DNA of 19,392 bases from JBFLVN01 sp040758475 (GTDB lineage: Bacteria; JAGRBM01): contig JBFLVN010000033.1 in assembly GCA_040758475.1 (NCBI GenBank), forward strand, positions 1-19,392, given 5' to 3'. A program made the translations under genes and the position numbers. Of this stretch, positions 8,365-15,905 are shown piece after piece (positions within the stretch are counted from its first letter, which is position 1; every line of letters starts with the position of its first letter). The notes beneath the pieces are model-generated. The model searched no databases and was not told the DNA's origin. It was given only the letters and a program-made list of their open reading frames with translations.

Positions 8365-8402
8365 AAAGTGGGCTTTTTGAGAACAATCCAATAAATAGCG
8401 TC

Positions 8403-8419
8403 ATAAATACCCCATTTAT
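8403..8419. promoter_or_regulatory. Candidate upstream activator site (inverted repeat)
   Basis: ATAAAT (8403-8408) and ATTTAT (8414-8419) are perfect reverse complements around ACCCC. Its centre is about 147 bases before the predicted sigma-54 transcription start, which is in the usual range for enhancer sites of NtrC-type activators. Only one copy is visible and short AT-rich palindromes are common, so this is a weak candidate. Confidence 0.3.
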
Positions 8420-8531
8420 ATCCAAATAACGCTCAATTTTATGGCGCCTAAATGGACCTTATTTTTTAATCATTTTTCCAGCAAATGAAATTTATCTAGT
8501 AAATTCAATAAGATACAACATATCAAATCTG

Positions 8532-8547
8532 TGGCACCACTATTGCT
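8532..8547 (+). promoter_or_regulatory. Sigma-54 (-24/-12) promoter of the NtrC-type gene
   Basis: TGGCAC (8532-8537), five bases, then TTGCT (8543-8547). This matches the sigma-54 consensus TGGCACG-N4-TTGCW at every fixed position except the single G after TGGCAC, with the exact GG-N10-GC spacing. The expected start of transcription is about 8558, giving a leader of about 52 bases before the ATG at 8610. Because the gene it drives encodes a sigma-54 activator, autoregulation is likely. Confidence 0.85.
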
Positions 8548-8609
8548 CAGTAAATTCGTGACAGTGGCGAGGATGCAGAAGCGGAAAAGGGCCACTGGAG
8601 GGTAAAACG

Positions 8610-10100
8610 ATGATCGAAGCGACCAGTCACGAAACCGGAAAGAAACACGAGAGCACCAAAGGCTCGGACGGGCAGAAGCTCGCCTCTCCGCAGCACCGCA
8701 TCCTGATTGTCGATGACGATGAGTCCGTTGCCCGTCTGATCGGGAAGGTTTTGGAGGAAGACGGCGCTTACCAGCCCGTCTACGCCGCCACTCTGGCGGC
8801 TGGCAAGTCCCAGCTCGCGGCCGCCCAATTCGACGCCATTCTCCTGGACCTCACCTTGCCCGACGGCATGGGGCTCGACCTGCTGGAGACCGCCCAGGAA
8901 CTCGCGCCGGATACGAGCACGCTGGTCCTTACCGGGGATGCTTCCTTGGATACGGCGGTTACGGCCATTCGCCGGGGCGCCTTCGACTTTCTAACCAAGC
9001 CCGTCGATTTCGACCTGCTCCTGGCCCGCATCTCTCACGCCATCGAACGCAAGCAGGCGGGCGATCAGAAGGCCTTGCAAGAGTGCCAGCGGCGGCTCGA
9101 TTCGGGCGGCCAGATCGTCGCCCCCCGCTCCGAAGCCATGAAGGGCGTCTACGACCGCGTCCGCCGCGTGGCCGGGCACGAGTACCTGCCGGTCCTCATC
9201 TGGGGCGAGACGGGTTCGGGCAAGGAGCACGTGGCCAAGATGATCCACGATTCCTCCCCCCGCGTGGAGGAAGCTTTCATCGCCGTCAATTGCGCAAACC
9301 TGGACAAGAACCTCCTCCAGTCCGAACTCTTCGGCCACGAGCGGGGCGCCTTCACGGGCGCCACCGAGCGGCGCAAGGGGATCTTTGAGCTGGCGAGCCG
9401 CGGGACGCTCTTCCTGGACGAAGTGGGCGAGATGCCGCTCGACGTCCAGGCCGCCTTCCTCCGGGTGCTCGAGACGCGCAAGTTCCACCGTCTTGGAGGT
9501 TCCGCCGAACTCGAGACCCACGTGCGGGTCATCGCGGCGACCAACAAGGATTTGAAGAAACTCGTCAAGGAAGGAAAATTCCGGGAAGACCTCTATTACC
9601 GGCTCAACGTGGTCGAAATCGTCGTCCCTTCGCTCCGCGAGCGGACCGAAGACATCGAGCCCCTGGCCCGGCACTTCGTCGAGATGGCCTGCCGCACGGC
9701 CGGCGTGGAAGCCCAGATCCTGCCCGACGCCATGGCGGCGCTCCGCAAGTATCCATGGCCCGGAAACGTGCGGGAACTGAGGCACGTGATCGAACGCACG
9801 ATCCTGCTGCGTGGCGGCGGGGAAGTCCGCGCCGGCGACGTCCTCCTCAGTTCCGATACCACCAAGGCGCCTTCCAATGGTTCCGGCTCGGAAGCCGCTC
9901 AAGGTCCGGCCCACGGGGCGGGGGAGATGGACATCGCCGAGGGGCTTACTCTGGCCCAGGTCGAATATCTTTATGTGACCCGCACCTTGGAGCGCTGCAA
10001 GGGGAACCGCACCCACGCCGCGGCCAAACTTGGCATTTCGCGCAACACCCTTGTCCGCAAGCTCCAGGAGGGCGGTTCGGCCCCTTGCGAGCTTTCCTGA
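8610..10100 (+). CDS. NtrC-family sigma-54-dependent response regulator
   Basis: A 496-residue transcriptional activator with the standard three parts. Receiver (about 28-145): Asp35-37, phospho-acceptor Asp80 in ILLDLTLP, Thr108, Lys130. AAA+ domain (about 168-405): Walker A GETGSGKE (199-206), sigma-54 contact loop GAFTGA (246-251), Walker B TLFLDE (266-271), arginine-rich sensor region, and WPGNVREL (383-390). C-terminal Fis-type helix-turn-helix (about 445-488; GNRTHAAAKLGISRNTLVRKL). Nothing is missing, so it should hydrolyse ATP to open sigma-54 promoter complexes when phosphorylated. GGAGGG at 8597-8602 sits 7 bases before the ATG. A short Asn/Gly/Ser-rich linker (about 418-440) separates the AAA+ and DNA-binding parts. 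The hybrid kinase 64 bases downstream is the likely partner. I cannot assign a named orthologue such as PilR or AtoC. Confidence 0.94.
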   Translation: MIEATSHETGKKHESTKGSDGQKLASPQHRILIVDDDESVARLIGKVLEEDGAYQPVYAATLAAGKSQLAAAQFDAILLDLTLPDGMGLDLLETAQELAPDTSTLVLTGDASLDTAVTAIRRGAFDFLTKPVDFDLLLARISHAIERKQAGDQKALQECQRRLDSGGQIVAPRSEAMKGVYDRVRRVAGHEYLPVLIWGETGSGKEHVAKMIHDSSPRVEEAFIAVNCANLDKNLLQSELFGHERGAFTGATERRKGIFELASRGTLFLDEVGEMPLDVQAAFLRVLETRKFHRLGGSAELETHVRVIAATNKDLKKLVKEGKFREDLYYRLNVVEIVVPSLRERTEDIEPLARHFVEMACRTAGVEAQILPDAMAALRKYPWPGNVRELRHVIERTILLRGGGEVRAGDVLLSSDTTKAPSNGSGSEAAQGPAHGAGEMDIAEGLTLAQVEYLYVTRTLERCKGNRTHAAAKLGISRNTLVRKLQEGGSAPCELS

Positions 10101-10164
10101 TGGCGGTGTTCCCAGGCATTTCTTTGACGGCTAAGCAGCAGTGCCGGAGAGTTCAGGCCCTTCC

Positions 10165-12138
10165 ATGAGCCCGCCGTCTAATCCCGATTTCGCACGGAAA
10201 GTGGCCATCCCCGCCCCGCAGGAAGAGATTCATGCAAGCGGGGCCGCCCTTCCGGCGATCATCTTGCGATTCGTACAGAGCCCCGATGGTTCCAGGGTTT
10301 TCCCCTATGTGAGCGAAGGGATTCGGGAGATCGTAGGGATCGAGCCGGCCGAAATGCTGGCGGACGCGGAACTCCCTTTCCGCCGCGTACTGGCCGAGGA
10401 CCTTCCCGGCTTGAACGAGAGCATCCGGCGGAGCTTCGAGAGCCTGGGGCTTTGGGAACACGAATTCCGGATGAACACTCCCACGGGCCGCGTGGTCTGG
10501 CTCCGCAGCAAGGCCCGCCCTCAACGCCTCCCGGGGGGCGAAGTCCTTTGGGACGCGGTTCTTCTGGACGTGACCGAGATCAAAGCCACGGAAGAGCGCC
10601 TGCGGCTCTTCGAAGCCGCCATGCGGGACAACCACGATTCGGTCGTTATTACGGACGCCGAGCTGGATGCGCCCGGCCCCCGCATCGTCTACGTCAACGA
10701 AGCCTTTACCCGCATGACCGGCTACGCGCCGCAAGAAATTCTGGGAAAGACGCCACGCATCCTTCAGGGGCCCAAGACCGACCGGGCGATCCTTGGCAGT
10801 TTGCGGGACAGCCTCCAGGACGGAAAGTCCTTTACGGGGGAGACGGTCAACTACCGCAAAGACGGGAGCGAGTTCCTGCTTCGCTGGCGCATCTCCCCCG
10901 TGCGCGACGACCGGGGGAGGGTGACCCACTTCGTCGCCATCCAGCGGGACGTGACCGAGCGGCGGCGGATGGAGAATCAGCTTTCCCTCTTCCAGCGCCT
11001 CGAAGGGATCGCGCGGCTAGCCGGTGGGATCGCCCACGATTTCAACAACCTTCTGACCATTATCACGGGATACGCAAGGCTCTTGGGGCGTCGCGTGAGC
11101 AAGGATGAAACGACGAGCGAGTACCTCCGGGAAATCAAGCAGGCGACCGACCGCGCCCAGGATCTGACCCGCCAGCTGCTCGCTTACAGCCGCCGCCAGG
11201 TCATGAACTTCCGGGCCTTCGACCTGCGGGATGGCGTGCAAGGAATGGAAGGGATGCTCCGGCGCCTGGCGGGAGAAGGCGTGGACCTCTCGTTTTCATA
11301 TGGAACGGGCCCCCTTCCCATTTACGCGGACCTGGCCCAAATCCAGCAGGTGCTAGTCAATTTGGTCTCGAACGCCTGCGATGCCGTGGCGGGTGGAGGG
11401 GGACGCGTTTCCGTCGAAGTGGGGAACGTGGATTTGGACGAGCATTACGCCGCTCACCACGTGAGCGTGAAGCCGGGGCCCTACGCCCGCCTCGCCGTGA
11501 CCGACTCGGGCCACGGCATGGAGCCCGAAATCCTGAACCGCGTTTTCGAGCCTTTCTTTACGACAAAAACTTCCCAGAAAGCCGCCGGCATGGGGCTTCC
11601 CACTTCCTATGGCATCGTCAAGCAAAGCGGCGGAAACATCTGGGCCTACAGCGAGCCGGGCGTGGGATCGGCGTTCAAGGTCTATCTTCCGCTCGTTCAA
11701 TCGGCCGAGCGGGCCGTAGCGCCTTCAGCGGCCGCTCCTTCGGTCCCGCCGCCGGGCCGCAAGGGGGTTCTCCTGGTCGTGGAGGACGAAGCATCGCTCA
11801 GGCGCCTTGCCTGCACGATCCTGCGGGACGCGGGCTATGAGATCCTTGAAGCCTCAAACGGGGAAGAAGCCCTTGCCGTGGCCCAGGAGTACGCGGGCAC
11901 CATCGATTTGCTTTTGACCGACGTGATCATGCCGAAGATGGGCGGCGCGGAACTGGCAAAGCACATGGCGGAAATCCGCCCTGCCACGCGGGTCCTCTAT
12001 ATGTCGGGCTACGCCGAAGGGTCCATCGCCGAAAACGGCCGCCTTGCCGAAGGCGCCGTGCTCCTCGAAAAGCCCTTCTCTCCCGAAGCCGTCGAAGCGA
12101 AGATCCGTCAGGTGCTCTCCGGAGCGCCTTCCAGGTAA
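10165..12138 (+). CDS. Hybrid histidine kinase (PAS-PAS-HisKA-ATPase-REC)
   Basis: A 657-residue soluble hybrid kinase with no membrane segment. PAS1 spans about 28-142 and PAS2 about 148-268. PAS2 strongly resembles LOV domains (NEAFTRMTGY, GKTPRILQG, NYRKDG, ISPVRDDRG, FVAIQRDVT) but has Pro197 where LOV has its photoactive Cys. HisKA carries His291 in GGIAHDFNNLL, the NtrB-like form. The ATPase domain has NLVSNACDAV and DSGHGM; its G2 box reads GMGLP instead of GTGLGL. The terminal REC (about 533-652) has acceptor Asp586 in LLTDVIMP and Lys636. The ATG at 10165 has AGG 7 bases upstream; an in-frame GTG at 10141 would add 8 residues. It follows the NtrC gene by 64 bases, probably in the same transcript. 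No Hpt domain is fused, so its REC may be inhibitory or feed another Hpt. Confidence 0.9.
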   Translation: MSPPSNPDFARKVAIPAPQEEIHASGAALPAIILRFVQSPDGSRVFPYVSEGIREIVGIEPAEMLADAELPFRRVLAEDLPGLNESIRRSFESLGLWEHEFRMNTPTGRVVWLRSKARPQRLPGGEVLWDAVLLDVTEIKATEERLRLFEAAMRDNHDSVVITDAELDAPGPRIVYVNEAFTRMTGYAPQEILGKTPRILQGPKTDRAILGSLRDSLQDGKSFTGETVNYRKDGSEFLLRWRISPVRDDRGRVTHFVAIQRDVTERRRMENQLSLFQRLEGIARLAGGIAHDFNNLLTIITGYARLLGRRVSKDETTSEYLREIKQATDRAQDLTRQLLAYSRRQVMNFRAFDLRDGVQGMEGMLRRLAGEGVDLSFSYGTGPLPIYADLAQIQQVLVNLVSNACDAVAGGGGRVSVEVGNVDLDEHYAAHHVSVKPGPYARLAVTDSGHGMEPEILNRVFEPFFTTKTSQKAAGMGLPTSYGIVKQSGGNIWAYSEPGVGSAFKVYLPLVQSAERAVAPSAAAPSVPPPGRKGVLLVVEDEASLRRLACTILRDAGYEILEASNGEEALAVAQEYAGTIDLLLTDVIMPKMGGAELAKHMAEIRPATRVLYMSGYAEGSIAENGRLAEGAVLLEKPFSPEAVEAKIRQVLSGAPSR

Positions 12139-12232
12139 GCCCTCTTCCACGAACCGCGAGCGGGGATTTCCAAAATAATCAGTGCTATTGGCTATCCTCT
12201 GTGGCGAGACACCACTTGTCCGGAGTGCTCCC

Positions 12233-13186
12233 GTGATCCTTCCGTCGGACGAAGAACTTCATCCCATCGGCCCCGAAAAACACTGGCAGGAGTCCTACTA
12301 CTTCAATTGGGCGGACCCGGACGGAAAAGAATTCGGGTTAACCCGCATCGGCTATCGCTTTTCGGAAAAACAGATCGACGCCCTCGTCCTCACCATGCGG
12401 GATGGCGAGCCCGAGTTCATGTATCCGGGGGTGAACCTTCCCCACAAGGGAAAATGGAATTTCAAAGCGGGGGCGGGCCTCCGCGGCGGGCGGCTTTCCT
12501 ATAAAATGATCGAACCTCTCTCCAAGTGGGAACTCGTGCTTTCGGGCAAAAACGCCCTTCAACTCGAATGGACTTCCTTGAACGGCGCCTTCGATTACCG
12601 GGGGGAAGAACGGGAATTGCCCGAGAACGTGGCGGGCTACCACCTCGAACAGATGGGCCGCGTCGAAGGGTGGATTCGCGTGCGGGGCCGGGAGCGCCAG
12701 TTCCGCGGCTTTGGCGAGCGCGATAAATCCTGGGGCGTGCGCGACTGGGCGAACGTGGAAGGGTGGAACTGGGTGAGCGCGCAATTCGGCGAGGGGCTCG
12801 CCTTCAACTTGTGGGAAGGCTTTTTTTCCCGGAAGCGGTACTTGAACGGCTACGTTTTCCGGGACGGAGAAAACGCCGCGCTCGCTTCCGCCAGCGTCCG
12901 TTTCGAGTGGGCGGGAAGAAAGCATCTTATCCGGGAAGCCCTTTTCGAGATGACCGACGTTCATGGGAAGAAATTCCGCGTGCGTGCACAACCCCTGGCC
13001 CGCGTGCCGCTCGTTAAAAAGGGACTCTGGCTCGAAGAGGTCCATTGCCGTTTTCTCCTGGAAGGCGGCTCTTCCGCCACGCCCGGCATAGGCATCATCG
13101 AACATGCCTGGCACGCGGGAATGCTGGGGACCCTCCGGCAAGGGGGCGATCTCGTGCGGGCGGGGGCGAAACTGCTTCGCCCATGA
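12233..13186 (+). CDS. CrtC / DUF7064-like protein (lipocalin-like fold, function unknown)
   Basis: A 317-residue soluble protein with no signal peptide. Its pattern resembles the DUF7065/DUF7064 family, distantly related to hydroxyneurosporene synthase (CrtC) and similar proteins with two lipocalin-like barrels: N-terminal HPIGPEKHWQESYYFNWADP (10-29), the central YHLEQMGRVEGWIRV (136-150), the signature GFGERDKSWGVRDW (159-172), and a C-terminal GIGIIEHAWH (285-294). Family members are thought to act on hydrophobic small molecules, but no reaction is established for this type. GTG at 12233 is preferred as start because GGAG (12222-12225) lies 7 bases upstream; an in-frame GTG at 12182 would add 17 residues but lacks a binding site. 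Its TGA overlaps the ATG of the next gene (ATGA), so the two are translationally coupled and very likely work together. Confidence 0.75.
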   Translation: MILPSDEELHPIGPEKHWQESYYFNWADPDGKEFGLTRIGYRFSEKQIDALVLTMRDGEPEFMYPGVNLPHKGKWNFKAGAGLRGGRLSYKMIEPLSKWELVLSGKNALQLEWTSLNGAFDYRGEERELPENVAGYHLEQMGRVEGWIRVRGRERQFRGFGERDKSWGVRDWANVEGWNWVSAQFGEGLAFNLWEGFFSRKRYLNGYVFRDGENAALASASVRFEWAGRKHLIREALFEMTDVHGKKFRVRAQPLARVPLVKKGLWLEEVHCRFLLEGGSSATPGIGIIEHAWHAGMLGTLRQGGDLVRAGAKLLRP

Positions 13187-15693
13187 TCCTGCCTCTCACT
13201 TCCGAAACTCCCGCCGACGCTGCCCGCTTGGGAGGAAAGGGGGCCGGGCTCGTGCGGCTCCTCAAGGCCGGGCTTCCCATCCCGGAGGCATGGTGCCTGA
13301 CGGCCGGCCATCCTTCGGGAAAAACCCTCGAAAAAGAGCTCCGTTCTTTTTGGGAAGAGTTTGAAGAAAAGCACCCGGGATCGCGCCTCGCCGTCCGGAG
13401 TTCGGCCGTGGCCGAGGACCGGGCGGATGCTTCCTTCGCGGGCGTTTACGAGACGGTGCTGGACGTCAAAGGGGAGAAAAAACTCCTCGCCGCCGTGCGC
13501 AAATGCCTGGCCGCCGCCGGGTCGGCCCGCGCCAAGGCCTACCGGGGCAAGCGGGAAGACAGGCGCATCGCTCTCGTGTTCCAGCGCATGCTCGCCCCCA
13601 CCCGCGCAGGCGTGTTGCTCACCGAGAATCCCGAACGTCCCTTTGCCGGCGAAATGACCTTGGAAGCCGTGTGGGGCCAGGGGGAGGCCCTCGTTTCCGG
13701 CAAGGTTTCCCCCGACCGCTTTGTGCTGGAAAAGAAAACCGGAAGAATTCTCTCCCTCCGGATCGGGGCGAAAGAGGCCGAGAGTGTTTACGTCCCCGGC
13801 AAGGGCCACGAGTTGCGCCCCGTTCCCGCGAAGCGGCGCAAAACGCCGTGCCTTTTGGAGAAAGAGCTTCGCCTTCTTTGGGAGTTTGGGAAAAAAGCCG
13901 AAAACTTCGCGGGGCGGGGGCAGGATCTCGAATGGGCTTTCGATGGCCTAAAACTCTACGCCCTTCAGCTGCGGCCCATCGTGGGTCTTCCGCCGGAAAA
14001 TCCAGAAATCATCTGGAGCCGCCGTTTCGGCGATGAATACCTGGCCGATTACACCATGCCGCTTTCGGATACGCTGCTCACCCGCTGGATCACGGAGGAT
14101 TACCTGCGGGATTTCACCCGCCTCCTGGGCAACGAAGAAGCCGCCCGGACCCAGGCATTCCGGCGGTACCACGGATACATCTATATAAGTGGCGCCTACG
14201 TCTCGAAGATGCTCCGGGCCGCGCCGCCCGCTTTCCGGCGCATGGATTCGATCGATTGGTTCCCGGCGCAATGGGTCCAGAAAGCCAAGGACGAGCCCTT
14301 CGAACCCAGGCTCCTGATCGGGAGCCTTCTAGCTCCCCTTCGCGATCCGAGGGGAGCGCTCCGCGAGAACCCCAAGGTTCTGGAGCGCCATTGCCGCAAT
14401 GTGGAAAGCAAAATACCGCCCCTCTTGCGGCAGGACTACCAAGCCCTTTCCCTCGAATCCTGGCGCGGGCAGTTCGATGAAGTCTACGCCTTGGGGCAGG
14501 AGCATTTCCGGATCATCCGGTGGGGGATGAGTTTTTACAATCCCATGCTCCATGCCGCCTTGCAGCGGGTTCTTCGGGAATGGGCGGGGGACGATTCGGG
14601 AGAAGCCTACCGCGCCGCGATCGGCGGCCTTTCGGGGACGAAAACAGCGGAAATCGGGCGGGACGTCTGGCGCCTTTCGCAGGCCGCGCGCCAAGAGAAA
14701 AAACTCGCTGAAAGCATTCGCAAGGGGATACCGCTCAAGGAACTCCACAAGAAATTCAAAGCTTCGGCGTTCTGGCCAGTCTTTGAAGTCTTTTTGTCCC
14801 GCCACGGCCATCGGGCTGCTTCCCGGGAAATCTCGCAGCCCCGGTGGCGCGAAATGCCGGAAGCGGTCCTCGGGTTCGTAGCCGCCCAGCTTCAGGGAGC
14901 GCCCCCCGATCCCGCGGAGGCAGAGGGGGCGGCGGCAGGGCGGGCCCGGAAGGCGAGGGAAGAGGCGCTTAGGAAAGCTGGGCGCGGCGCCGGAGGATTT
15001 TTCCGTCGGCGTTTCCTCTCGTTCCTCTTCGAGCAGACGGAGACCTACACCCGCTACCGGGAGAACCAGCGCTATTATCTTGATTACCTCCTCTTCCACG
15101 TGCGGCTTCTGGTGCTCGAACTGGGCCGCCGCCTTGTGGAGAAAGGCGTGCTTGGCACACCGGAGGAGGTCTTTTTCCTGGAATCGGAAGAGCTCTGGCC
15201 GTTGCTCGAACAGAGGGGCTCTTTCGCCCTCGTTCGCAAGAAGATCGAAGAACGGCGGCAGGACTACCTGCTTTGGAAAAACCGGCTTCCGGCGACTTAT
15301 CTCTTCGACAATATAGAGGTGGAGCTGGATACGCCCTCCAACGGGGCTTCCCAGGAAGAGGCCTCCGCCGGGGGAGTCGTGCGGGGTCTTCCTTCTTCCG
15401 GCGGGCGTTCCAAAGGGGTCGCCCGGGTCGTTCTTTCTCTCTCCGCCCTTGGGACCGTCCGTCCGGGTGATATTCTGGTGACGAGCAACACGGACCCGGG
15501 CTGGACCACGGTTTTTCCCCTGTTGGCAGGCCTTGTAACCGAAACGGGTGGAACCTTGAGCCATGGGGCGCTCCTGGCCCGGGAGTACGGCATTCCCGCT
15601 GTCACCGGCGTCCGGGGGGCCACTTCCCAGTTCAAGACGGGCGACGTCGTTGAAATCGACGGCCATGCGGGGACGCTCAAGTGGGTGGAATGA
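13183..15693 (+). CDS. PEP-synthase / rifampicin-phosphotransferase-like enzyme
   Basis: An 836-residue enzyme of the PEP-utilising superfamily. The N-terminal ATP-binding half (about 1-310) shows LGGKGAGL with Lys19, AVRSSAVAED with Arg72, and the closing DLEWAFDG...LYALQLRPI. A long central region (about 311-710) is not assignable by eye. The C-terminal swivelling domain (about 735-836) has the catalytic His794 in GGTLSHGALLAREYGIPAV. The PEP-binding barrel of PEP synthase is absent, as in rifampicin phosphotransferases (about 870 residues), which transfer the ATP beta-phosphate to a bound substrate through this histidine. The substrate here is unknown; rifampicin is only one possibility and the central region would decide. 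The start ATG overlaps the stop of the CrtC-like gene. The in-frame extension back to 13045 is the other gene's coding sequence read in another frame and is rejected. Confidence 0.85.
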   Translation: MILPLTSETPADAARLGGKGAGLVRLLKAGLPIPEAWCLTAGHPSGKTLEKELRSFWEEFEEKHPGSRLAVRSSAVAEDRADASFAGVYETVLDVKGEKKLLAAVRKCLAAAGSARAKAYRGKREDRRIALVFQRMLAPTRAGVLLTENPERPFAGEMTLEAVWGQGEALVSGKVSPDRFVLEKKTGRILSLRIGAKEAESVYVPGKGHELRPVPAKRRKTPCLLEKELRLLWEFGKKAENFAGRGQDLEWAFDGLKLYALQLRPIVGLPPENPEIIWSRRFGDEYLADYTMPLSDTLLTRWITEDYLRDFTRLLGNEEAARTQAFRRYHGYIYISGAYVSKMLRAAPPAFRRMDSIDWFPAQWVQKAKDEPFEPRLLIGSLLAPLRDPRGALRENPKVLERHCRNVESKIPPLLRQDYQALSLESWRGQFDEVYALGQEHFRIIRWGMSFYNPMLHAALQRVLREWAGDDSGEAYRAAIGGLSGTKTAEIGRDVWRLSQAARQEKKLAESIRKGIPLKELHKKFKASAFWPVFEVFLSRHGHRAASREISQPRWREMPEAVLGFVAAQLQGAPPDPAEAEGAAAGRARKAREEALRKAGRGAGGFFRRRFLSFLFEQTETYTRYRENQRYYLDYLLFHVRLLVLELGRRLVEKGVLGTPEEVFFLESEELWPLLEQRGSFALVRKKIEERRQDYLLWKNRLPATYLFDNIEVELDTPSNGASQEEASAGGVVRGLPSSGGRSKGVARVVLSLSALGTVRPGDILVTSNTDPGWTTVFPLLAGLVTETGGTLSHGALLAREYGIPAVTGVRGATSQFKTGDVVEIDGHAGTLKWVE

Positions 15694-15790
15694 AGAGGGG
15701 AGGAGTCTCTCGATTTTGAGGCACTAAATAAGCCGAAAAGCTCTTTGTTTTCAATGATTTACATTGCCCCCAAGGCCTCTAGTTAAATAT

Positions 15791-15836
15791 AATTATGCAT
15801 AATTGAGTGATAATTTTAAAAAATTGCTTGACAATT
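15791..15836. repeat. Five AATT tetrads phased at the DNA helical repeat
   Basis: AATT occurs at 15791, 15801, 15812, 15822 and 15833: steps of 10, 11, 10 and 11 bases, an average of 10.5. The first two bound a perfect 14-base palindrome (15791-15804) and the next two sit in an imperfect one (15812-15825); the palindrome centres are exactly 21 bases apart. The array ends inside the -35/spacer of the promoter for the XRE-pil genes. Phased A/T tracts bend DNA, and paired palindromes two turns apart are also typical of operators. Confidence 0.7.
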
Positions 15837-15855
15837 AAGTTCTCTTCGCCATAAT
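15828..15855 (+). promoter_or_regulatory. Sigma-70 promoter for the XRE-pilMNOPQ genes
   Basis: A perfect -35 TTGACA (15828-15833) is followed after 16 bases by CATAAT (15850-15855), five of six matches to TATAAT. Transcription should start near 15862, giving a leader of about 95 bases before the ATG at 15956. The promoter sits in the AT-rich gap after the PEP-type gene and directly downstream of the phased AATT array. Confidence 0.7.
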
Positions 15856-15905
15856 GGCCAGCGTATCCCCACGTTAATTTCCCTACCGGTGTAGTGCCTT
15901 CTACG

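Larger units (their letters stand above)
8294..8609. other. Regulatory intergenic region between the cyclase and NtrC genes
   Basis: This 316-base gap holds no gene. From left to right it contains a strong GC hairpin (8331-8356), bracketed by AAAAAGCC (8294-8301) and GGCTTTTT (8371-8378), which are themselves reverse complements; an AT-rich stretch (about 8380-8530) unlike the surrounding GC-rich code; an ATAAAT-ACCCC-ATTTAT inverted repeat (8403-8419); a sigma-54 promoter (8532-8547); and the ribosome binding site GGAGGG (8597-8602) for the gene at 8610. The leader from the predicted start site to the ATG is about 52 bases. Confidence 0.8.

Noticed and set aside
8991..10016. Open frame of 341 codons on the - strand inside the NtrC-type gene
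   Set aside because: Complementary shadow of the highly conserved AAA+ domain; no start signal or family resemblance.
13045..13182. N-terminal extension of the PEP-type enzyme
   Set aside because: The extra 46 residues are His/Arg-rich, unlike the family, and overlap the CrtC-like gene in another frame. The ATG at 13183 overlaps the upstream stop and starts at the family's normal N-terminus.
14329..15666. Open frame of 445 codons on the - strand inside the PEP-type gene
   Set aside because: No recognisable domain, and the + strand protein has conserved catalytic motifs across the same bases.
15720..15733. Possible sigma-54 promoter GGCAC-N8-GC upstream of the pilus operon
   Set aside because: The GG-N10-GC spacing and GGCAC match, but the TT before GC is AA and the first T is A. 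A better sigma-70 promoter lies downstream, so chance is the simpler explanation.
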